From the NCBI GenBank assembly GCA_963711635.1, contig CAVQEZ010000006.1, positions 62,001 to 126,000 of the forward strand: a stretch of DNA of 64,000 nucleotides, in the 5' to 3' direction. Below the pieces are notes generated by a model. It was not told the origin of the DNA. It did not search any database and saw only the letters and a list, made by a program, of their open reading frames with translations. The translations under genes were made by a program, and so were the position numbers. This document shows, in pieces, positions 60,574 to 64,000 of the stretch. Every line of letters starts with the position of its first letter. The stretch's first letter is position 1. This stretch comes from CADEED01 sp963711635. Lineage in GTDB: Bacteria > Pseudomonadota > Gammaproteobacteria > Steroidobacterales > Steroidobacteraceae.

Positions 60574-61481
60574 ATGAAATTTCTCGCAGCGGCGGTGCTG
60601 GCCCTGACGGCCTGCACCACGGCGCAGGGCGCCACCAAGACCGGCTACGTGAAGGCCAATGGCCTCAACTATTACTACGAGATCAGCGGCAAGGGCGAAC
60701 CCCTGCTGTTGCTGCACGGCGGACTGGGCTCCACCGACATGTATCGTCCCATCCTGCCGCGCTTCGCCGATCACCGACAGGTCATTGCCATCGACCTGCA
60801 GGGTCACGGCCGCACCGGGCTCGGCACGCGCAAATTCGATCTCGTCGACATGGGCGACGACATCGCCACCGTCGTCGACGAGCTCGGCTACGAAGCAAGT
60901 GGACGTGCTCGGCTACTCGTTCGGCGGCGGCGTCGGATTTCGCTTCGCCGTCCAGCACCCGGACAAGGTGCGCCGCCTGGTGCTGGTGTCGGCGGGATTT
61001 TCCGATGAAGCGTTCTATCCCGACATCCGCGAGCAGCAGAAGCAGATCGGTGCCGCCGAGCATGGAGTTCATGAAGGAGACGCCGATGTACAAGTCGTAC
61101 GTCGCCGTCGCACCCAAACCCGATGATTTCCCGCGCCTGCTGCAGGCCATCGGCGATTTCATGCGCGGCCACTACGACTATTCGGCCGACGTGAAGAAAC
61201 TCACCATGCCCACCATGCTGGTGTTCGGCGACGGCGACATGTACCGGCCCGAGCACATCGTGGAGTTCTACAAGTTGTTAGGCGGCGGTCTGCGCGACGC
61301 CGGCTGGCAGCGCGAGAACCTGTCGAAGAACCGCCTGGCCATCCTGCCGGACCAGACGCACTACGACATCTTCTTCTCGCCCAAGCTGGTGGATGCGGCG
61401 CTGCCCTTCCTCGACGGCGTCAGCGGCTCGAAGAGCTGGGACGAATCGATCGGCAATTCGAAGGACGTCGCCAGCAAATAG
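60574..61481 (+). pseudogene. Exported alpha/beta hydrolase, two frameshifts
   Basis: The protein has a signal peptide with a possible lipobox (MKFLAAAVLALTACTTAQGA), the oxyanion loop LLLLHGGLGSTDMYRPILP, LQGHGRTG, nucleophile Ser in VLGYSFGGGVGFRF and, after breaks near 60897 and 61060, ETPMYKSYVAVAPKPDDFPR, TMLVFGDGDMYRPEHIVEF (acid) and LPDQTHYDIFF (His). Each break is one extra base. The restored length of about 301 residues is normal for the family. Likely a periplasmic esterase or lactonase; substrate unknown. It is divergent from the permease. Confidence 0.78.
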
Positions 61482-61494
61482 CGCGTCGCGGCGA

Positions 61495-61746
61495 TCATCC
61501 GTAGCGCAGCTTCAGCGCGAGGATGGTCGCCGCCAGCCCCAGGGTCACGGTGTTGGCCAGGATCATCGGCCAGGACTCGAGCGCGATGCCGTACACCAGC
61601 CACAGCGCCACGCCGACGGTGAAGAACACGTACATGGCCAGCGAAATGCCGCGGGTATTGCGGGACCGGATGGTCATGACGGCCTGCGGCACGAAGGACC
61701 CAGTGGTAAGGATTGCGGCGAGGTAGCCAAACCATTCGAGATTCAT
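61495..61746 (-). CDS. SemiSWEET family sugar transporter
   Basis: The 83-residue protein has three membrane spans and the PQ-loop marks WFGYLAAILTTGSFVPQAVM and GISLAMYVFFTVGVALWLVY. SemiSWEETs form homodimers that move sugars such as sucrose or glucose by facilitated diffusion. Start ATG 61746 is preferred; ATG 61755 is an in-frame alternative. It stands alone, convergent with the hydrolase and divergent from the BBE flavoprotein. Confidence 0.82.
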   Translation of the reverse strand: MNLEWFGYLAAILTTGSFVPQAVMTIRSRNTRGISLAMYVFFTVGVALWLVYGIALESWPMILANTVTLGLAATILALKLRYG

Positions 61747-61828
61747 GGCGTGCATAGTAGAGGTGCTGTTACCTTCCCGTAAGCTGAAGATTCCAAGAAT
61801 CGGTATCCGAGCCGACGGAGCACGTCCC

Positions 61829-63318
61829 ATGATACGAAGAGACTTTCTGCGCAGCTCGCTGGCGCTTGCGGCGGCAGGCGCTCTCGGAAGACCGCGCTGG
61901 GCGCGCGCCAATGAATCAACTGACATACCCGCCGTCTCGCGCACCGGCGGCGCCATCGTCCTCAAGGCCGTCCGACATCGGAGATTTCCGCGCGCAGCAG
62001 CGCGGCGCCGTGCTCACGCGCGCGAGCGATGGCTACGAAGCCGCGCGGCGCGTCTGGAATGGGGCCTTCGACCAACATCCGGCGGTGATCGCGCGCTGCG
62101 CCAGCACCGCCGACGTCATCGGCGCGGTGCAGTTCGCCGCTTGCCAGGATCTGCTGGTGGCCGTGCGCGGCGGCGGCCACAGCCTGCCGGGGTTATTCGG
62201 TGTGCGAAGGCGGCATCATGATCGACCTGGCGCCCATGCAGGGCGTGCGCGTCGATCCGCGCACTCGCAGCGTGCGCACGCGAACCCGGCGTGTTGTTAG
62301 GTGCGCTGGATCGCGAGACCCAGGCCTTCGGACTGGTGGTGCCGGCCGGCACCGTCTCGCATACCGGCGTCGCGGGCCTCACGCTGGGCGGCGGCTCGGG
62401 CCGCCTGCAGCGAAAATTCGGTCTCACCATCGACAGCTTCATCTCGGCCGACGTGGTCACGGCCGGATGGCAAACGGTTCAGTCGCCAGCGCCGAGGAGA
62501 ACCCGGAGCTGCTGTGGGCACTGCAGGGCGGCGGCGGCAATTTCGGCGTCGTGACCTCGTTCGAGTTCCGCGCGCACGAATTCAGCCGGCAAGGCGCATC
62601 GCCGGTGACATCGTGTTCCCGATCGAGCAGGCGCGCCGCGTACTGGATGCCTTCGCCGATTACTGCGACAAGGCGTCGGACGAGCTGTGGATGGATCCCG
62701 TGCTCGAGTGCGATGACGCCGGCAATCGGCAGCTCAACTTCACGCTCTGCCATTGCGGAGATGCGGCGAGCGCCGCGCGCGACATCGCCGCCATCCGCAA
62801 GTTCGGCAAGCCGATGCGCGACACGCGTCGCGGAAAAACCCTGGGTGATCGTGCAGTCGGAACACGACGGCGAATCGCCGCATGGCCGCGGCTACTACAT
62901 GTCGGGCGGCAAGATCACGAAGCTGTTGCCCGCCATGCTCGACCACGCGGTCGAGAGCATCAAACAACCCGGCGCGGAACTCGGCAAGATCAGCCTGACC
63001 CAGCATGGCGGTGCCGCAGGTCGCCGGCCCTCCAGTGCGACGGCGTACCCCTCGCGGGATGCCAGCCACAACTTCGTGGTGCGCGCGTCCTGGGACGATC
63101 CGAAGCAGGCCGCCGCGCGCACCGCCTGGCAGAAGCAGACCTGGGCTGGGTTCGCGCCCTATTCACAGGGGCTGTACGCGAACCTCAATGCCGGTGACGC
63201 CAATGTGAAGGCGCGCTCCGCCTACGGCGAGAATCTCGAGCGGCTGGTCGAGGTCAAGACCAAGTACGACCCGAAGAACCTCTTCCACCTGAATCCCAAT
63301 ATCGTTCCGCGCAGCTGA
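61829..63318 (+). pseudogene. Tat-exported BBE-type FAD-dependent oxidase, frameshifted
   Basis: The protein starts with a twin-arginine signal (MIRRDFLRSSLALAAAGALG). In successive frames come VLTRASDGYEAARRVWNGAF, DLLVAVRGGGHSLPG (the His that binds FAD covalently in this family), FGLVVPAGTVSHTGVAGLTL and GGGSGRLQRKFG, QGGGGNFGVVTSFEF and the BBE-domain end YGENLERLVEVKTKYDPKNL. At least five single-base changes break it. Members oxidise alkaloids, sugars or lignin-like alcohols with release of hydrogen peroxide. The export signal puts it in the periplasm. Substrate unknown. Confidence 0.8.
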
Positions 63319-63319
63319 G

Positions 63320-63892
63320 CTACGGCACGCGCGTATCGACTGCGATCCAGTTGACCTCCCAGGTCTTGCCGCCGTCGGCCGAGAAGGCCTGCTCGAAGCG
63401 CGCCGAGTCGGGCTTCACGTCCGAGATCACGAAGCGCACCAGGATGTCGCGGCCGTCGAACGTGTCGGTGGAATAGAACTCACCGCGACCCTGGCTGAAG
63501 CCGCCCAACGTGGGCGTGGTCATCGTGCCGCCGCGCGCGTTGGCGAAGTTCAGGCTCCACTGGCGTGTCTCGGGGTTGAACAGCCGCAGGCTCAAGCCTT
63601 CGATATGGCCCGCGGGTCCCTTGACGTCGAGCTCGACCAGGTTCGCGCGCCCGTTCCAGACCGGGCGAACCAGCGTCGTGCCCTGGTATTCCACCCACTT
63701 GCCTTCTTGCCCCGAAAGCGGATTGGTCAGACGCTTGAGCTGCGTCTTCCATTTGCCGATTTCGAAGTCGAAGTCCTGCGGGCTGCCCTGGCGCATGAGT
63801 GCCGCCGGCAGCTCCTGGTCAGCCGCCTGTGATGGCGGAATGCTGGCAATCGCGATCAGCAGCAATATTCCAATGCGTCCGGACACTTTCAT
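63320..63892 (-). CDS. Secreted protein of unknown function (DUF1579-like)
   Basis: The 190-residue protein has a signal peptide (MKVSGRIGILLLIAIASIPP), then SPQDFDFEIGKWKTQLKRLT, WNGRANLVELDVKGPAGHIE, LFNPETRQWSLNFANARGG and FYSTDTFDGRDILVRFVISD. The DFDFEIGKWK start and beta-rich pattern resemble DUF1579/lipocalin-like proteins. A GGAGGAAGG ribosome site precedes ATG 63892. The stop is 1 bp from the convergent flavoprotein stop. No catalytic motif is visible. Confidence 0.65.
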   Translation of the reverse strand: MKVSGRIGILLLIAIASIPPSQAADQELPAALMRQGSPQDFDFEIGKWKTQLKRLTNPLSGQEGKWVEYQGTTLVRPVWNGRANLVELDVKGPAGHIEGLSLRLFNPETRQWSLNFANARGGTMTTPTLGGFSQGRGEFYSTDTFDGRDILVRFVISDVKPDSARFEQAFSADGGKTWEVNWIAVDTRVP

Positions 63893-64000
63893 CCTTCCTC
63901 CTGAATAGGTCGCCCTGCTTGGAGCAAAACTTTCCCGGGAAATTCCACTCGGAATCATCATGACAATGCGAATCCTGCTGCTGCTTTGCATGCCGGCCAT

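Noticed and set aside
1..64000. tRNA, rRNA, CRISPR, prophage and replication-origin signals.
   Set aside because: Reading both strands showed no cloverleaf with CCA-type context, no rRNA segment, no repeat-spacer array, no phage gene cluster and no DnaA-box cluster.

Overview
The window looks like a chromosomal segment from a high-GC, free-living Gammaproteobacterium, possibly of the Steroidobacteraceae/Nevskiales kind. The placement is an inference from gene content: a PaoABC-like periplasmic molybdenum oxidoreductase, a TonB-dependent receptor, a FecR/CHASE2/TpsB cluster, RhlE and SemiSWEET. No rRNA, tRNA, CRISPR array, prophage or transposase gene was seen. A striking technical feature is the spread of reading-frame breaks. 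At least fifteen recognisable genes between 2.8-19.2 kb and 45-63.3 kb are broken by frameshifts, while every gene between 19.3 and 44.9 kb is open. The breaks I resolved base by base are all single-base insertions, so many of the 'pseudogenes' may be consensus errors.

Layout. 0-8.4 kb: partial DOMON-like gene, TPR protein plus MbnH-type di-heme enzyme, exported methyltransferase, sorbosone dehydrogenase/cytochrome c pair, O-methyltransferase, divergent Nramp-like transporter, EF-hand protein. 8.4-15.1 kb: RhlE helicase, a lipoprotein with three DUF4394 units, small unknowns, cytochrome b561 with a tiny overlapping membrane ORF. 15.1-21.5 kb: three-subunit Tat-exported molybdenum oxidoreductase operon, divergent from an OmpR-type two-component system. 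21.5-26.4 kb: PsiF-repeat protein, GST-folD, LysR regulator, MGDG-synthase-like glycosyltransferase.

26.4-36.5 kb is the most coherent system: two divergent transcription units carrying two circularly permuted ATP-grasp domains, two alpha-E domains and two transglutaminase-like proteins, one fused to DUF2126. They probably make and/or cleave an unknown peptide or amide-linked product. 36.5-46.6 kb: MgtC/DUF4010 membrane protein, zinc-site-poor sirtuin, Rieske-flavodoxin fusion, MFS carrier, a composite nested inverted-repeat element, tandem DUF1624 acyltransferase-like genes and an ArsC-family reductase.

46.7-64 kb: TonB receptor, DUF3187 protein, a FecR/low-complexity protein translationally coupled to a CHASE2-PAS-GGDEF-EAL protein and divergent from a TpsB-type outer-membrane protein, two alpha/beta hydrolases, HD-domain protein, APC permease, SemiSWEET, Tat-exported BBE-type flavoprotein and a small secreted protein.

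Running through the window is a family of GGGGAC/GTCCCC-rich palindromic repeats sitting at gene 3' ends. They supply the last codons of several proteins, and at 42.8-43.65 kb they form a nested element containing two inverted MITE-like units.
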